64,000 nt of DNA, taken from NCBI GenBank assembly GCA_027577595.1, contig JANBRJ010000067.1:1-64000 (forward strand), written 5' to 3'. The notes beneath the pieces are model-generated. The model ran no database searches and was not told the DNA's origin. It saw only the letters and a list, made by a program, of their open reading frames with translations. This document shows positions 19,380-30,550 of the stretch, one piece after another (position 1 is the stretch's first letter; the number at the start of each line of letters is the position of its first letter). The position numbers were made by a program, and so were the translations under genes. The DNA comes from Coemansia sp. RSA 487. Taxonomy: Eukaryota; Kickxellomycota; Kickxellomycetes; Kickxellales; Kickxellaceae.

Positions 19380-22300
19380 TCAAGAGCGCAGGGCTTCGTC
19401 TAGCTCCTTGTCAAACTGATCCAGCTGTGCTAGCAACTCGTTGCCATCGTCGCTCGAACTGCTGCTGCTACCTTGATCGTCAAAAGACCCCGAATTGCTT
19501 TCCAGAGGTGCCTCATTATCGTTATCAGAACCAGATTCAGAAACGCCTGCAGCCTTCGGTTTGATGTGTTCTTGCTCGGCAGCAAACCGCATCGCCACTG
19601 ATGACTGTTGTGGTGATGTGCTAGGTGCTGTTGCTGCAAGTAAGGTCTTTGGCATTGGAGGATCATCACTTTCGCTGTGGTCGAATTTTCTGCTCGACTC
19701 ACTTGTCATCGACGAAAGTCTTCGCAGCTTCTGCTGGTTAGAAGCAGGCAAGCCATCGTCACTGTTGTTGTAGTAGTCGCTGCTGGCCATATCGGGAATA
19801 ATGAGGACTGGCATTTCAGGCGAAACAGAGCGGATAGATGCTGATGACATATTATTATCCATTGGCTCCCTGGCCATACCGCCAGGCGGTAACGATGTCA
19901 CTACCGCTGGAGGTGGCGATTCAAATGCCGGGTACATTGGAGCTGGCTCACCAGTACTGATCAATGAAGGTTGCTGCTGCTCTGTCATTCCCTGTGATAC
20001 CACACGGCATAATGCCATACGAGCAACATTAAGGAGAATCATTGCATCTGCTTCGTACCAAAGCACACCATCCGGCTGCGATCTCTTCTTGTCACCGGAT
20101 TCACCACTGTTGATTTGGCTAGTTGACGCTGGCTGCACATCATCGAACCGCTGCAACATGATCTGGAGCACACGCGATGCTTGATCCGATATCGGCTTGG
20201 CAACAATCGTAAGATCAAATAAGTGCTTCAAGCTGGCTGCCATCGTCGAATCCAAGAGCACGCCATGAGGCATTGACGGATTAACATTTGCACCTCCGCC
20301 ACTGGAGTCGCTACTTGCTAGAAGAACGCTGTAGAGGAGCTGCAGACAAATATCAAGCTTCCGCAGCTCGCCGGTATAGCTTGGGACAGAGGAAAAGCCA
20401 AGAGAAAACGAACTTTCATGCTGGTTCAGTCCATGCATAGCACTAAAGATCCGGGCTGCTTGCTCGTCGCCTATATGCTTAAGCGCCAGCCGTGTCCGAG
20501 TTGAAGGCTGAAGGAAGCGCAATAATATACCTGTGGTCTCGGCAACACACCGCTGTCCACATTCGACAACTGCATATCCAAACTGGCCGATAATGTCGCG
20601 GGTCAGGTCAGCTACGTACTGAATGGGTGATGAAGAGTCAGCCGGCGGTGGTGGCGTAACCAGACAGACGAGCGCGTGCAGAAGCTGTGATGTCTCGCGC
20701 ATCGCTTCGGTTCCACAGCCAAGGTGCTCCGAACCAGACAGAATCGCCTGCGAGCATTGTGCAAGATATGCCAAGTACTTCTCGTGGACCATGATGGCTC
20801 TAGATCTTTTCCCTTCTCCGTCCTTTTCCCCATTGTTGTCGGTTCCATTGCTGCGCACGCTGCCGTAGCTCTGGCTCGTGCGTAACGATACGTACGAGCC
20901 GTTTGCAATGCTTAGTCCTCCATGGCTCATGTGCAGAACATTTGAATCGTTGCCAAAGCTAGACTCCGCTTCCTCCGCCGGTAGGCTCTCCTTGCTTTTC
21001 GAAAGACTGTCAGAGTCCTTTGCCTTTGACGCTGTTTGGTTGGTCAGACCGCGGCGGCGGAACAGCTGAAGTCGCGATGGCGATTCTTTCGGTGCTTGCG
21101 ACGGCTGTTGCGACGACGACGACGACGATGCCAGTGACACCAACGAGGAGTTATCATTTGTGCCACTATTGGCCAGTGTTGGAGGCTGCATGGCCCTGTC
21201 CGTCTGCTGTTGGGAGTCGCTTCTCATGCTGCCAAACATAAGACCGAGGCTCGATCCAAACGCATTTGCAGAGAAGCTGGGTGCGCGTGGTCGGCGCTTG
21301 CTGTTCTGCTTGCGCATGCCTCGTCCGATGCTGGACGCTATCCCCGAGCTGTTTCCATTGGGGTTTGCAGCATTGGGTGCTAAGGTCGAGGTACTCGCAG
21401 GACCATTTGGCTCGTTTGACATGGATAACCCAAGTCCCTGGTTGCTATGTTTGCCCCAGCTCTTACTCTCAATGCAAAGCCGTTGTACATTGACAGCACT
21501 CTGCATCGCATCAATCATAAGCGAAGGAGCGTGAGCGACAATCGACAGCATTGGCAGTAAACAGCCATCCGAGCTATCGTTGTATTTGAACGTCAAGCGC
21601 AGCAGCCGAAGACAACGGTCTCTGCATGACGCAAACTCTAGTCCACGCAGCAGAGCCAAATGGTACCCGCTGCTGCTGCAACCACGCGAGCCAAGCATAC
21701 CGCCAGTTCGTTCGGTAATCAGACGTCTGTACTCGCGCTCTTCGGCTTCGACCAGCGGGAAAATGCGCTCAAATATGCTTAGAGACATCGAGTAGACGGT
21801 CGCAGACTGAGCGGTTCGCATCAGAACAAGACTGGTGGCCAAGAGATCGGCCTTGACAGCCTGATCCTCAGCGCACATACGGGCTGCAAGCCCCGCAGTT
21901 TGCTTCAGTGCAGCAAGCACAGTTTCCGTGAACGACACAAGCTCAATAGCTGGATCACCAACGACATTAGAGAGACGGTCCACAAGACACAGAACCATTT
22001 GGCGTGTTGGCGTTATCACCAATGAACCGCCAAACCGTGCCTCGGCGACAAGAACGCTGAATACCTGGAGTGCAAGTGCAGCAAGCGGCCGCACGGGGCA
22101 GCCCATCGCCCACTGCACGGATACATCGGCCCATTCCTGTGCACATCCCGAATGCCGTCCACTGAACAGGCGGCTCAAGTTGGTCATAAACCGCTGAAGT
22201 GTTACACGCTCTCGGTGGCCGCTGTCTGCAAACTCAGATCCAATGCTTCGTCTTGACGCTGCAGAGGACCGCCTCTTGGGTCCTGCCATGGCGCCCATAG

Positions 22301-25300
22301 CAGGACTGCTGCCGTTGCTGCTGTTGTCGATGTCGTTGTGGCTAGCCTTGGAACCGCTGTGACTGCCGTTTCTGATGTGCGATGGATGCAAGGAGCTATT
22401 GATCCTGTCACGATCCTTGCCCAGAGATCTGTCTGCCTGGGCATCTGCCTCGTCTATCGGCGACGTGGTTTGCGAGAGCGCCGCCGGGATATCAGCAACA
22501 TCTGCCACAAGCGATGGGTCGGCCACATCGTCGTTTCGAGAAACAGATAGGCGCTTATGCGAATGGCCTCCATCGTCGTCAAGTCCTCTACTTCCAGAGG
22601 AAAGCACGCTATTTTGGATTGGGTCGATACTGTTGCTCTCCCATGCGCGGTTCTCGTTTTGCTCATTCTCGCTTTGGTAGTGGTAACCTTGCGGGGAATC
22701 CACATGGCTGCCTGGCGATCCTCTCGCCGGTGGAATTGTCGGAGACCAGCCATGGAACAAAAAGTCGTTCGAGTCGTTAAGCGCCCGTGTGTCATGGTGG
22801 CCAAACGACGGTGTGGCTCCTGTTGCGGCTTGGCGCAGAGAAGAGGCATCGACGTTTCCAAACCCAGCAGCACACTCGTCGCCGCGCAGAACACCAAGCG
22901 CAGCATGGGCAGCATCGTTGGCAATGTAGCTAAGGTCGACGAGCGGCATAAGGCGAGTGCCGCTGGCATGGCGGGCGCCACAGGACAGCGTAATGCAATG
23001 GGAGCGCTCCGAGGCGACAAGATTGACTAGCACTGTGCGTGCTGCGTCACGAACCCACTGCTCTGGATGCGCAAGCAGAAACAGCGCCGGCGGAAGAACC
23101 GCCAGTGATCGGTCCAACTGCACCAATTGGTCAGAGCATTCGTAGGATATCGCGCCAAGATAGAACATCGCCAGAGCACCTGTCGATGCCAGCGGGCGGA
23201 CGGATTGGTCAGCAGGCTGTGGTGTTGTTAAGAACGGAATCTCCGATGCCCACGACTCATTGGGCAGCGCTTCGCCTTCAGCATTCTGCGCCAGTATTTC
23301 GTCAATGCAAGCTTCGTTGCTGCCTTCGTCGTAGGCGTCCTCCTCGCCAATAGGCACGGTTGCTGCTGGCTGCATGGTTTCCTGAACAAGGCTGCGGATT
23401 AGTTGCGGACCGTGCGACGACCGTGTAAGGAACACAACTATGCGGCGCACAAAACCTAGCAATGCCGGGCTCCAATAGCGCACAAGTAGCCCAGTTAGAT
23501 AACGCATGACAAGCCATATGTTCGCATGCGCTGGGCCAAAGGAACAGCTCTCGTCATGGTCGACTAATGCAAGCCAAAGGTCCTGCATATCGGACATGGA
23601 GCCCAGATCAGCTTTGACGGTCATGTACAACATGCAGCGCAGAACTAACAGAGAGTCGTGAGTGAGCTCGGTGGGGTATAGACTGAAGCTGCCAGGTATT
23701 GGTTCAGTCTTGGATGGTGCTGCTAGACTTACGTTGGCCAGCCATGGGCGCACAATGGCTTGCAGCGTGCTAAAGCGGCCACCATACATGCTTTGCGCGT
23801 GGATTTGGCGGACAACCTCAAGAACCACATCAGACGAGTGCGCTGAAAACGCATCGGCGACGGCTTCTGTCAGCCGAACTGCGGCGGCCGACGCAATGGC
23901 TGGAATGTCGGACACAATGCTGGGCCCGACACGGTCAACCATCGTCAAGCAGTCGTCAATGGACATATACGTGCACAAAACTCGCAAGATAAGAAGCGCT
24001 TGGCGGCGGATTTTGTGCCGCTCAGACTGCAGCTGGAACATCACAAGCGGAAGTATAGACGCAACGTATATGACAGCTAGAGAACGACCAGAGTCGTGCG
24101 CAAGAACCGCGTTTAGTGCAGTTAGATACCCAAGCGCGATCCGGTCGGTCGAAAGAGTAAGTGGTGCTGCAGCAGGTGGTGGCGGTGGTGCGCCGAGTAC
24201 CAAGCCAAGCCCAGACGTTTGGCGGATGCTTGCATGCGGTGCACCTGTAGCAAACCCATTGTTGACGCTGCTGACAACAGATATACCGTATGTCAGCTGT
24301 ACAAGCACACGCACCATCGGCGCGTCGTCGGGAGCCGCTGCAACGGTCCACTGAACCGCACGCTGCCCAATGCGCTGGACACGCGAGTCGGGATGGTGCA
24401 GCGCATCGGATACCCATGAGAATAGCGTAAGTTTTTCGCGTGGGCCGCCTGGATCAGCAAGCGCCGCAATGTCGGGACGCCCTGGTGCGGCTCTGCACAG
24501 AACAGCCATCGCACGCATGGCAGCAATGTTGAGCAGGAACCAGTCCTCGTCCAGGGCAGCAGCAGCACGTGCGCGATCGCTTGACGGCTTGATATGGTCC
24601 AGCACAGAGTTCGCCATACGCGACTGCGCATCGCGAGCGGTGTCCGCATAGCGTCCAAGTCCACACCAGCGCTCAAGAAGCTGGTACAGGCCGCTGCGCG
24701 TTTCGTGGGTAAAGGACGCTGCAGTCGAGCGAGCCTCGTGCCTCGCTGCTGCAATGCTGCTGTAGAGAGTTTCGACAAGTCCGCTGAAGTGGATACGCAG
24801 TGGCTGGTGCTCATTATCTGCATGAGCTGCGCTGTCAGCGAGGACAGTCTTCGTTTCACGCACATACGAAACCAGCTGCGCTACAGCGCTGTCGTCATGC
24901 CACAGCCGGTGTCCGCTGGCATCAGCTGTGTGTAGCTGTCGCGCGACATGCTTATATATTTGTGCCAGTGATTGTCTCAGCAGCCTACGTCTGGTTTGGC
25001 TGGCCGATCCCGTCCCTGTGCCTGCCGCCGCCGCTGCCGCCGATGCAGCAGCAGCAGCTATGGCCGCGGAATTCAGGTGGGAGTGTCCTACGGCAGAGGA
25101 ATCAAAGCTGCGAGGTCTCCGTGCAGCCAGCATGTCTGCAGCAGCCAAAGCAGATTCAGAAACAGGGCTGGATGATGCTGCTGCCGCTGCCGGGCTGCCA
25201 GACAGAGTGCCAGCCCCCGGATCAGCACCAGCAACATGCAGATAGTTGCGATGGGCAGCAAGCGCAGGCGCATCGTCAAATAGCGACTCAGCCAGGGGCC

Positions 25301-28300
25301 GAAGCTCGTGCATCAACGCACGCAAGTGCGAAGGCGGTGTGTTGCTGAGCGCGTAGGCAGTTACATACCGTAGCGGCGCATTGTCCGATCGAAGCGCAAC
25401 GCCAACGATGCGCACCAGCTGTGCAACTGTCGTCAGTTCCGTGCCTTGCTCTTGCCTATTATTGCGCGAGTTTGACTTTAGTGGCGCTAGTTTGCGCGCA
25501 ATCGACTTTGCAAGCCTGCTGCGTCCGCCACCACTGCTGCTACTGTTGCCGCCGCTGCCGCCGCTTCCATGTCCAAAGATGCTGCTGCTGCCGCCGCCAC
25601 CGCCACCAGCCATATCGCTATCGAAAGCAACTTCGCCACTGCTGCTGGCTCCGATTCCAGACATCAGCGTCGTGCCACCGGATGTCGCTGCGGCAGCTGC
25701 GGCAGCATCGTCGGCTGGCAGCGAAACAACGGCAAAAAGCAGCAAGCGCCCAAACGCCGTGACAAAATCGGGACGAAACACAGCTGCCGCTGCCTTGTCG
25801 TGTGGATGTGCGGTGGTCAGGCGCAGGAAAGCAGCACTGCCAGCACTGCAGCAGGCCGCCCCAAGACTAGCAGACCGGATCGACATTTCGGCGTATTGGC
25901 GCATCAATGGCTGCATCTGATAAAGGCGCTGACACACAAGCGTCCGCGCAACTACCATTGTCTCTGGCGCTAGCGAACCTAGGCGCCGAACAAACGCTGG
26001 GAACTGCTGGTCCCATACGCACACATCCTCGTCACGCATGCTGGCCGCCATCCGTCCAAGAGGTTGCGTCGTCTGTCGTGCGCTTTTGTGCGCTGCTTCG
26101 TTGCTGGCAACATCCTCGCCAAACGGCTCTTCGCAAAACTCCTTTTCTAGAGACTGTGGTTTTGCTGGAACTGGCACGTTGAGGATGTCGTAGGCGCACT
26201 GGCTGCCGCGAAAGACCCACCCGCCTCCTTTCTGTGGCATAGGTTCGTTATCTATAAAGATTCGCCGCACAATGCCTGCTTGGTAGAGCACATTAAGGGC
26301 TAGGCGCCGCACCCGAACGCTGCTTGAGCACAGCAACGCAACTCCATTGGCTTCAATCGCACACACTAGCCGCGCCCATTCAACAAGGCTGTGGCTGGCA
26401 ATCGCCGGCTGTCCGTCAACTGCATCAAGTGCACGCGATTCGTTGCCGTTGCTGGCTTCATCGTTGGAGGATCTGGTCTGCCCTGCAGAAGTGTTGCCTG
26501 TCGCGTGATCTGGGTCGATGTGAGATTTCGCACTATTGCTGCTCGCGAACTCTGTCTCTGTCAGAAACTCATATAGAGATGCCTCCAGGTAGTTTATCAG
26601 ATCAAGGTAGAAATGCAAGAACCCACCGTTTAGCACATGGGACGCGGATTCAGATGTTCGCTGCATGGATGTGCGCAGCCTGGCTGCTTTCGTATCCATA
26701 GCCGCAACCACAGCCGACGATGGCTCAGCACCAATGTCAGAGTCGCCGTCGTCGTCATCTGCGCCAATTGCCGAGATGGCTCCCCCTTCGCCGCGTGAAT
26801 CAAGATCGCCAGCTGTGCCGCGTCGCCATGCGTAGCCATCGTCAAGAAGCGCCCCAGAGTTGCTTGTATTGCTTGCGGTGCTGAGGCTGGATATGTGTGC
26901 AAAGCGCCGAAACCCGCCCTCGCCGCATCCGATCAGCGGCAGGTCATAAGTCAGCGACCCTAAAGCGTCCGACAACGGATCTCCCGGCTGCGCAAACGAC
27001 ACACATGACTGCGCATCTTGCGCAAAGATGCCACCAGCTAGAATCTCGCTAAACCTTTCGTCTGTTGCACGCAGGAGCTGCGTTGCGCGAACCACCGCCT
27101 GCTTGATACCGTCAAGCCGTTCTGCTTTCGATGCAAAGACAGACGCCTTGCTGCTAGAATTGCCCCGGCCAGACTCTGGCGTTGCTGTGCCTGGAAGAAG
27201 CGTGGACGGGCTCAGCAGATTCAATAGGCACGCACGCGACGTAGAGGCCAGCGGCTGGTCAACGTGCAATATGTTCTGTACCAGGCTGTCAATCAGCTTC
27301 CCTGTATCCGCTTGCTCCCAGAAGATCTGCGCACGCGGGACATTGCGTGCGTACACAGCAAGTAGATCCACATACACTTGCCTCTCTGGCGGATAGCGCG
27401 ATGCTGTTTGGCGAATACTTGCTGCCAAAACCGATGTCATGTCGGCAGACCCATTGCCTGAGCCGCCTCCTTCTCCGTCCGCTCTACCTTGCGAATCCAG
27501 ATAATAGCTGTCAGTCATTTCATCGCCTACCCCCAATGCCCTTGACGCTGTCGCAGTTGGTGTCGATCCAGCTCCCGCCTGCCTGGCGGCGGCAGGACCA
27601 CCGCTGCCGCTTGCACCAGCGCTACCAACGCCAGCATTGCCGCTAGCACTATGTCCGGCAGGGCCACTACCGGAGCTTATATCGCCGCCGCCACCGTTTC
27701 CTACCACCACAGCACTTGAATGTGACCCAGATGCATGTGCAGCGTGAAGCGTCCGATGGTCCTTGTAGCTGCCGCCAGGGCCAGGCGTTAGAAGCATGGT
27801 GTTTTCGATGTTGAATGGCGATCCTGAAAGCACGACTGACGAGAACGGCGGCACTGTGCGCGTCAGTCTCCATAGCCTATCGTCAGCCAGAACAAAGCGT
27901 CCAAACACGGGATACAGAGCATTGCAGTACCGCGTGACTACGCCTACCGCCGCTCTTAGGGCAGTTCTGATATTTTCGGGAAGTCGGTTAGAATAAATTA
28001 TCCCAGCAACTGTCTGATCGCCTTTTCTGCCGTTGCTGTCACTGCCGACTTTGCTCTTTCCTTTACTGCTGCTGCTATTGCTGCTATTTATGTTTTGCTT
28101 GGCGCCACCGTGTCTGGAGCGGGCTCCTTCAGCAAACCCCGACGAAGCAGTTGCAATTGCCGCTGTGGCTATAGAAGCAGTTGGGCCACCCCGGCTGCCC
28201 AATGAAGACATGGCTATTCCCGAGATGGTTGTCGCAGCGAGAGAAGAAATGTCGCCATGGGAGCGATCCACCCCAAAAACGTCCAGCCCGCTTAGCTGAC

Positions 28301-30230
28301 CAACACCGGGAAAAGGAGGACGGAGAGCTGGCGGCTTGTCACTTGTCGCGGCATCCAGATCGCCTTCACGGGCGCGTGTCGCAGCAATCGCAGCAACACC
28401 AACCAGCGCCTGGAAAGCAATGGCAACGCGTGCCGGGTTAAGAGTATCGAGGATTGGCGCAGCATCGGAAATATCCCTCGTAGTACCAGGCCATCCGCTG
28501 TCGATCTGCAGCATGCCCTGTAGCAGCTGGCGCATAGTAAAGTCAAAGTTGTAGCAGGCGGCACAAACAATAAAGTACACAAAAGCAGACGGCGGGACGG
28601 TCTTGGGCCAAGCGTGTAGCTTTGTCGCTGGGAAGAATATGCGCGAAAGCGAGTCGATCCTGCGCAACACAACAGAGCTGGCCTCAGGGTAACGGAACAA
28701 GTATACCCACAGCATGCGTAAGATAGCGTCCATTGACACGCGGCGGAACTGCTTGTCCTTGAGACGCTGGATGCAAAACTCCAGCAGCGACAGCCAACGC
28801 TGGTGAAACACGTCTCGTCTGCTTATACACAGCGTTGCAGCTGCTAGCGGAAACGCCACGTTGACATGCCGCACCTTTGCTGCCATCTTCATGGCCTTTG
28901 CGTAGATTATGTCGATAGCTTGAACCAGCTCCGGAAGGTTGACCTCTGCGTCGACAACTGCTGCCATTGGCATCAGCAGCTCTGTCAGCAGGGTCGCCCA
29001 CGCATGCTTGAGCCGTAAGCTGCCTGATGTCCGCGAGTAGAACTTTGCGCAGCTCAGCAAAAACGCAGAGCTCTCCTCGAGCGCGTCAATCGGATAGACG
29101 CGCAGCCGCAGAAACCGCATGTTGTGCAGCAGAATAACGATTCGCTCGTCACCACTGCCGCTGACCATCGGGATCCGCTCGAGCTCTGCAATAAACCGGT
29201 CACTCATCGAAGCAAATCTGATTTCTGATATGCGCCCAATCAGCCGTGCATAGAGATCCTGGATATCGCGCCTGTTTTGCGACCTGCGCAGATTGGCGGA
29301 ATTGACCTGCTTTACCTGGCTGAACACGAGCTCCTCCAATCTATCGCCCAAGTCGCCCTCGAGATGCGACGCGTCCAATTGCGAAACCACTGCGCTTAAC
29401 GCCCGACACAAGATGTAGACGGATGCTAGGGACCTGCGCTCTTTTACTACATAATGTGAACGCGACAAAGTCGACTGGTTCTGGCTATGCTTGCTGCCAG
29501 ATTCCAAAACACTTGGACCATCAAGCGGCCAATCATCTGCTGCGTCAATGGTTGTTTTCCGCCACACAAGAAGAAGCTCGATTATTACTCGTGGACGGCG
29601 CCGTGCCAGGCTTCCCAGCTTCTCAAATGTGCGATCAAATGCACGGTCGGCGCCTTGCTCCAAGTACTTTGCCAGGTCAGGCTCGCGATCATGACGCAGC
29701 TCAACAATCGCGTCTATCTTGCCGGCTGCTCTGTGTCTGAACTCCTCGTATAGCATGCGTATTGCCTGCTGCTCAATGCTCGTGCTGCCTGGACCGTAGC
29801 GACTAGGTACAGGAGGTTCTGATGCGTCTTCAAATGTCCCTTGCTGGTCACCACGTCCAGGAGACTCTGTGATTGGGTACAGCTCTCCTTCTGGCCCTAT
29901 GCTGCCATCATTCTGTGTCAAAGCAGATCCGCGTCTGGGTTCCAGTGAAGAGCTGGCAACGGTCGGTGAGGATGGTTCGAGTGCAGTGCTCGAGCTGCGA
30001 AAAGACTGTTGCTGAGCCTCCATAAAACTGTAGCTGAGAAAGGGATTTTCTTTTGCTGGTGCTGACAATTGTCGCAGCGGCTGCTGCTCATTTGTGTTGC
30101 TATTAGTGGACGCGCCAGAGGACCGTTGAGCTTCCATTAACGAGTAGTTTCCAAAGGGATTTGGCGGTGGCGGGTCCTTTCCAAGCCTGTTGTTATTGTT
30201 GTTGTTTTTGGCGCTCGTGTGTGCTGACAT
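19380..30230 (-). CDS. TAO3: Furry/Tao3/Mor2-type cell morphogenesis protein
   Basis: A single uninterrupted frame of about 3,616 residues (start taken at MSAHTSAK; an ATG eight codons upstream is possible). The ordered N-terminal part begins near GPGSTSIEQQAIRMLYEEFR, followed by EPDLAKYLEQGADRAFD and RRPRVIIELLLVWRKTT, the typical opening of the MOR2-PAG1 N-terminal domain; long HEAT-like helical stretches follow to near the end. Family members scaffold the NDR kinase (RAM/MOR) pathway that controls polarised growth and septation. Yeast and fission yeast relatives are about 2,200-2,400 residues. The extra length here comes from many Ser-, Gly- and Ala-rich low-complexity inserts, for example near bases 25550-25620, 25010-25070 and 27600-27700. 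No intron in nearly 11 kb is unusual. Confidence 0.9.
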   Translation of the reverse strand: MSAHTSAKNNNNNNRLGKDPPPPNPFGNYSLMEAQRSSGASTNSNTNEQQPLRQLSAPAKENPFLSYSFMEAQQQSFRSSSTALEPSSPTVASSSLEPRRGSALTQNDGSIGPEGELYPITESPGRGDQQGTFEDASEPPVPSRYGPGSTSIEQQAIRMLYEEFRHRAAGKIDAIVELRHDREPDLAKYLEQGADRAFDRTFEKLGSLARRRPRVIIELLLVWRKTTIDAADDWPLDGPSVLESGSKHSQNQSTLSRSHYVVKERRSLASVYILCRALSAVVSQLDASHLEGDLGDRLEELVFSQVKQVNSANLRRSQNRRDIQDLYARLIGRISEIRFASMSDRFIAELERIPMVSGSGDERIVILLHNMRFLRLRVYPIDALEESSAFLLSCAKFYSRTSGSLRLKHAWATLLTELLMPMAAVVDAEVNLPELVQAIDIIYAKAMKMAAKVRHVNVAFPLAAATLCISRRDVFHQRWLSLLEFCIQRLKDKQFRRVSMDAILRMLWVYLFRYPEASSVVLRRIDSLSRIFFPATKLHAWPKTVPPSAFVYFIVCAACYNFDFTMRQLLQGMLQIDSGWPGTTRDISDAAPILDTLNPARVAIAFQALVGVAAIAATRAREGDLDAATSDKPPALRPPFPGVGQLSGLDVFGVDRSHGDISSLAATTISGIAMSSLGSRGGPTASIATAAIATASSGFAEGARSRHGGAKQNINSSNSSSSKGKSKVGSDSNGRKGDQTVAGIIYSNRLPENIRTALRAAVGVVTRYCNALYPVFGRFVLADDRLWRLTRTVPPFSSVVLSGSPFNIENTMLLTPGPGGSYKDHRTLHAAHASGSHSSAVVVGNGGGGDISSGSGPAGHSASGNAGVGSAGASGSGGPAAARQAGAGSTPTATASRALGVGDEMTDSYYLDSQGRADGEGGGSGNGSADMTSVLAASIRQTASRYPPERQVYVDLLAVYARNVPRAQIFWEQADTGKLIDSLVQNILHVDQPLASTSRACLLNLLSPSTLLPGTATPESGRGNSSSKASVFASKAERLDGIKQAVVRATQLLRATDERFSEILAGGIFAQDAQSCVSFAQPGDPLSDALGSLTYDLPLIGCGEGGFRRFAHISSLSTASNTSNSGALLDDGYAWRRGTAGDLDSRGEGGAISAIGADDDDGDSDIGAEPSSAVVAAMDTKAARLRTSMQRTSESASHVLNGGFLHFYLDLINYLEASLYEFLTETEFASSNSAKSHIDPDHATGNTSAGQTRSSNDEASNGNESRALDAVDGQPAIASHSLVEWARLVCAIEANGVALLCSSSVRVRRLALNVLYQAGIVRRIFIDNEPMPQKGGGWVFRGSQCAYDILNVPVPAKPQSLEKEFCEEPFGEDVASNEAAHKSARQTTQPLGRMAASMRDEDVCVWDQQFPAFVRRLGSLAPETMVVARTLVCQRLYQMQPLMRQYAEMSIRSASLGAACCSAGSAAFLRLTTAHPHDKAAAAVFRPDFVTAFGRLLLFAVVSLPADDAAAAAAATSGGTTLMSGIGASSSGEVAFDSDMAGGGGGGSSSIFGHGSGGSGGNSSSSGGGRSRLAKSIARKLAPLKSNSRNNRQEQGTELTTVAQLVRIVGVALRSDNAPLRYVTAYALSNTPPSHLRALMHELRPLAESLFDDAPALAAHRNYLHVAGADPGAGTLSGSPAAAAASSSPVSESALAAADMLAARRPRSFDSSAVGHSHLNSAAIAAAAASAAAAAAGTGTGSASQTRRRLLRQSLAQIYKHVARQLHTADASGHRLWHDDSAVAQLVSYVRETKTVLADSAAHADNEHQPLRIHFSGLVETLYSSIAAARHEARSTAASFTHETRSGLYQLLERWCGLGRYADTARDAQSRMANSVLDHIKPSSDRARAAAALDEDWFLLNIAAMRAMAVLCRAAPGRPDIAALADPGGPREKLTLFSWVSDALHHPDSRVQRIGQRAVQWTVAAAPDDAPMVRVLVQLTYGISVVSSVNNGFATGAPHASIRQTSGLGLVLGAPPPPPAAAPLTLSTDRIALGYLTALNAVLAHDSGRSLAVIYVASILPLVMFQLQSERHKIRRQALLILRVLCTYMSIDDCLTMVDRVGPSIVSDIPAIASAAAVRLTEAVADAFSAHSSDVVLEVVRQIHAQSMYGGRFSTLQAIVRPWLANVSLAAPSKTEPIPGSFSLYPTELTHDSLLVLRCMLYMTVKADLGSMSDMQDLWLALVDHDESCSFGPAHANIWLVMRYLTGLLVRYWSPALLGFVRRIVVFLTRSSHGPQLIRSLVQETMQPAATVPIGEEDAYDEGSNEACIDEILAQNAEGEALPNESWASEIPFLTTPQPADQSVRPLASTGALAMFYLGAISYECSDQLVQLDRSLAVLPPALFLLAHPEQWVRDAARTVLVNLVASERSHCITLSCGARHASGTRLMPLVDLSYIANDAAHAALGVLRGDECAAGFGNVDASSLRQAATGATPSFGHHDTRALNDSNDFLFHGWSPTIPPARGSPGSHVDSPQGYHYQSENEQNENRAWESNSIDPIQNSVLSSGSRGLDDDGGHSHKRLSVSRNDDVADPSLVADVADIPAALSQTTSPIDEADAQADRSLGKDRDRINSSLHPSHIRNGSHSGSKASHNDIDNSSNGSSPAMGAMAGPKRRSSAASRRSIGSEFADSGHRERVTLQRFMTNLSRLFSGRHSGCAQEWADVSVQWAMGCPVRPLAALALQVFSVLVAEARFGGSLVITPTRQMVLCLVDRLSNVVGDPAIELVSFTETVLAALKQTAGLAARMCAEDQAVKADLLATSLVLMRTAQSATVYSMSLSIFERIFPLVEAEEREYRRLITERTGGMLGSRGCSSSGYHLALLRGLEFASCRDRCLRLLRLTFKYNDSSDGCLLPMLSIVAHAPSLMIDAMQSAVNVQRLCIESKSWGKHSNQGLGLSMSNEPNGPASTSTLAPNAANPNGNSSGIASSIGRGMRKQNSKRRPRAPSFSANAFGSSLGLMFGSMRSDSQQQTDRAMQPPTLANSGTNDNSSLVSLASSSSSSQQPSQAPKESPSRLQLFRRRGLTNQTASKAKDSDSLSKSKESLPAEEAESSFGNDSNVLHMSHGGLSIANGSYVSLRTSQSYGSVRSNGTDNNGEKDGEGKRSRAIMVHEKYLAYLAQCSQAILSGSEHLGCGTEAMRETSQLLHALVCLVTPPPPADSSSPIQYVADLTRDIIGQFGYAVVECGQRCVAETTGILLRFLQPSTRTRLALKHIGDEQAARIFSAMHGLNQHESSFSLGFSSVPSYTGELRKLDICLQLLYSVLLASSDSSGGGANVNPSMPHGVLLDSTMAASLKHLFDLTIVAKPISDQASRVLQIMLQRFDDVQPASTSQINSGESGDKKRSQPDGVLWYEADAMILLNVARMALCRVVSQGMTEQQQPSLISTGEPAPMYPAFESPPPAVVTSLPPGGMAREPMDNNMSSASIRSVSPEMPVLIIPDMASSDYYNNSDDGLPASNQQKLRRLSSMTSESSRKFDHSESDDPPMPKTLLAATAPSTSPQQSSVAMRFAAEQEHIKPKAAGVSESGSDNDNEAPLESNSGSFDDQGSSSSSSDDGNELLAQLDQFDKELDEALRS

Positions 30231-30550
30231 TGTGAAAATGAAGTGATGATGCAAAAGTTGATAATAGAATTGGTTAGTTTTAATTTAATAAAGATGGTAT
30301 ATTTATTTACTAAAGAAAGGCAACGGAAAAGAGTATGATCACGAAGTGGATTTCGTCATACGCGTGTCATCCCGCAAACCACAAATAGTGATTTGATGTG
30401 CTGATTTTGACACTGTGAGATGTGCCGCACTTGTCACTGATTTAAAACATCAGCTTGGTACTAACGTTTTGTATTTTTCATTTATTTTCTTCGTTAATTT
30501 GGTTTTTACATTTAGTCAAGGGCATTTCTACACTCTTTTTTTGTCTATTT
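30231..30550. other. Gene-free stretch upstream of Furry gene
   Basis: About 320 AT-rich bases between the Furry start and a decayed F-box-like copy. No specific signal recognised. Confidence 0.35.
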
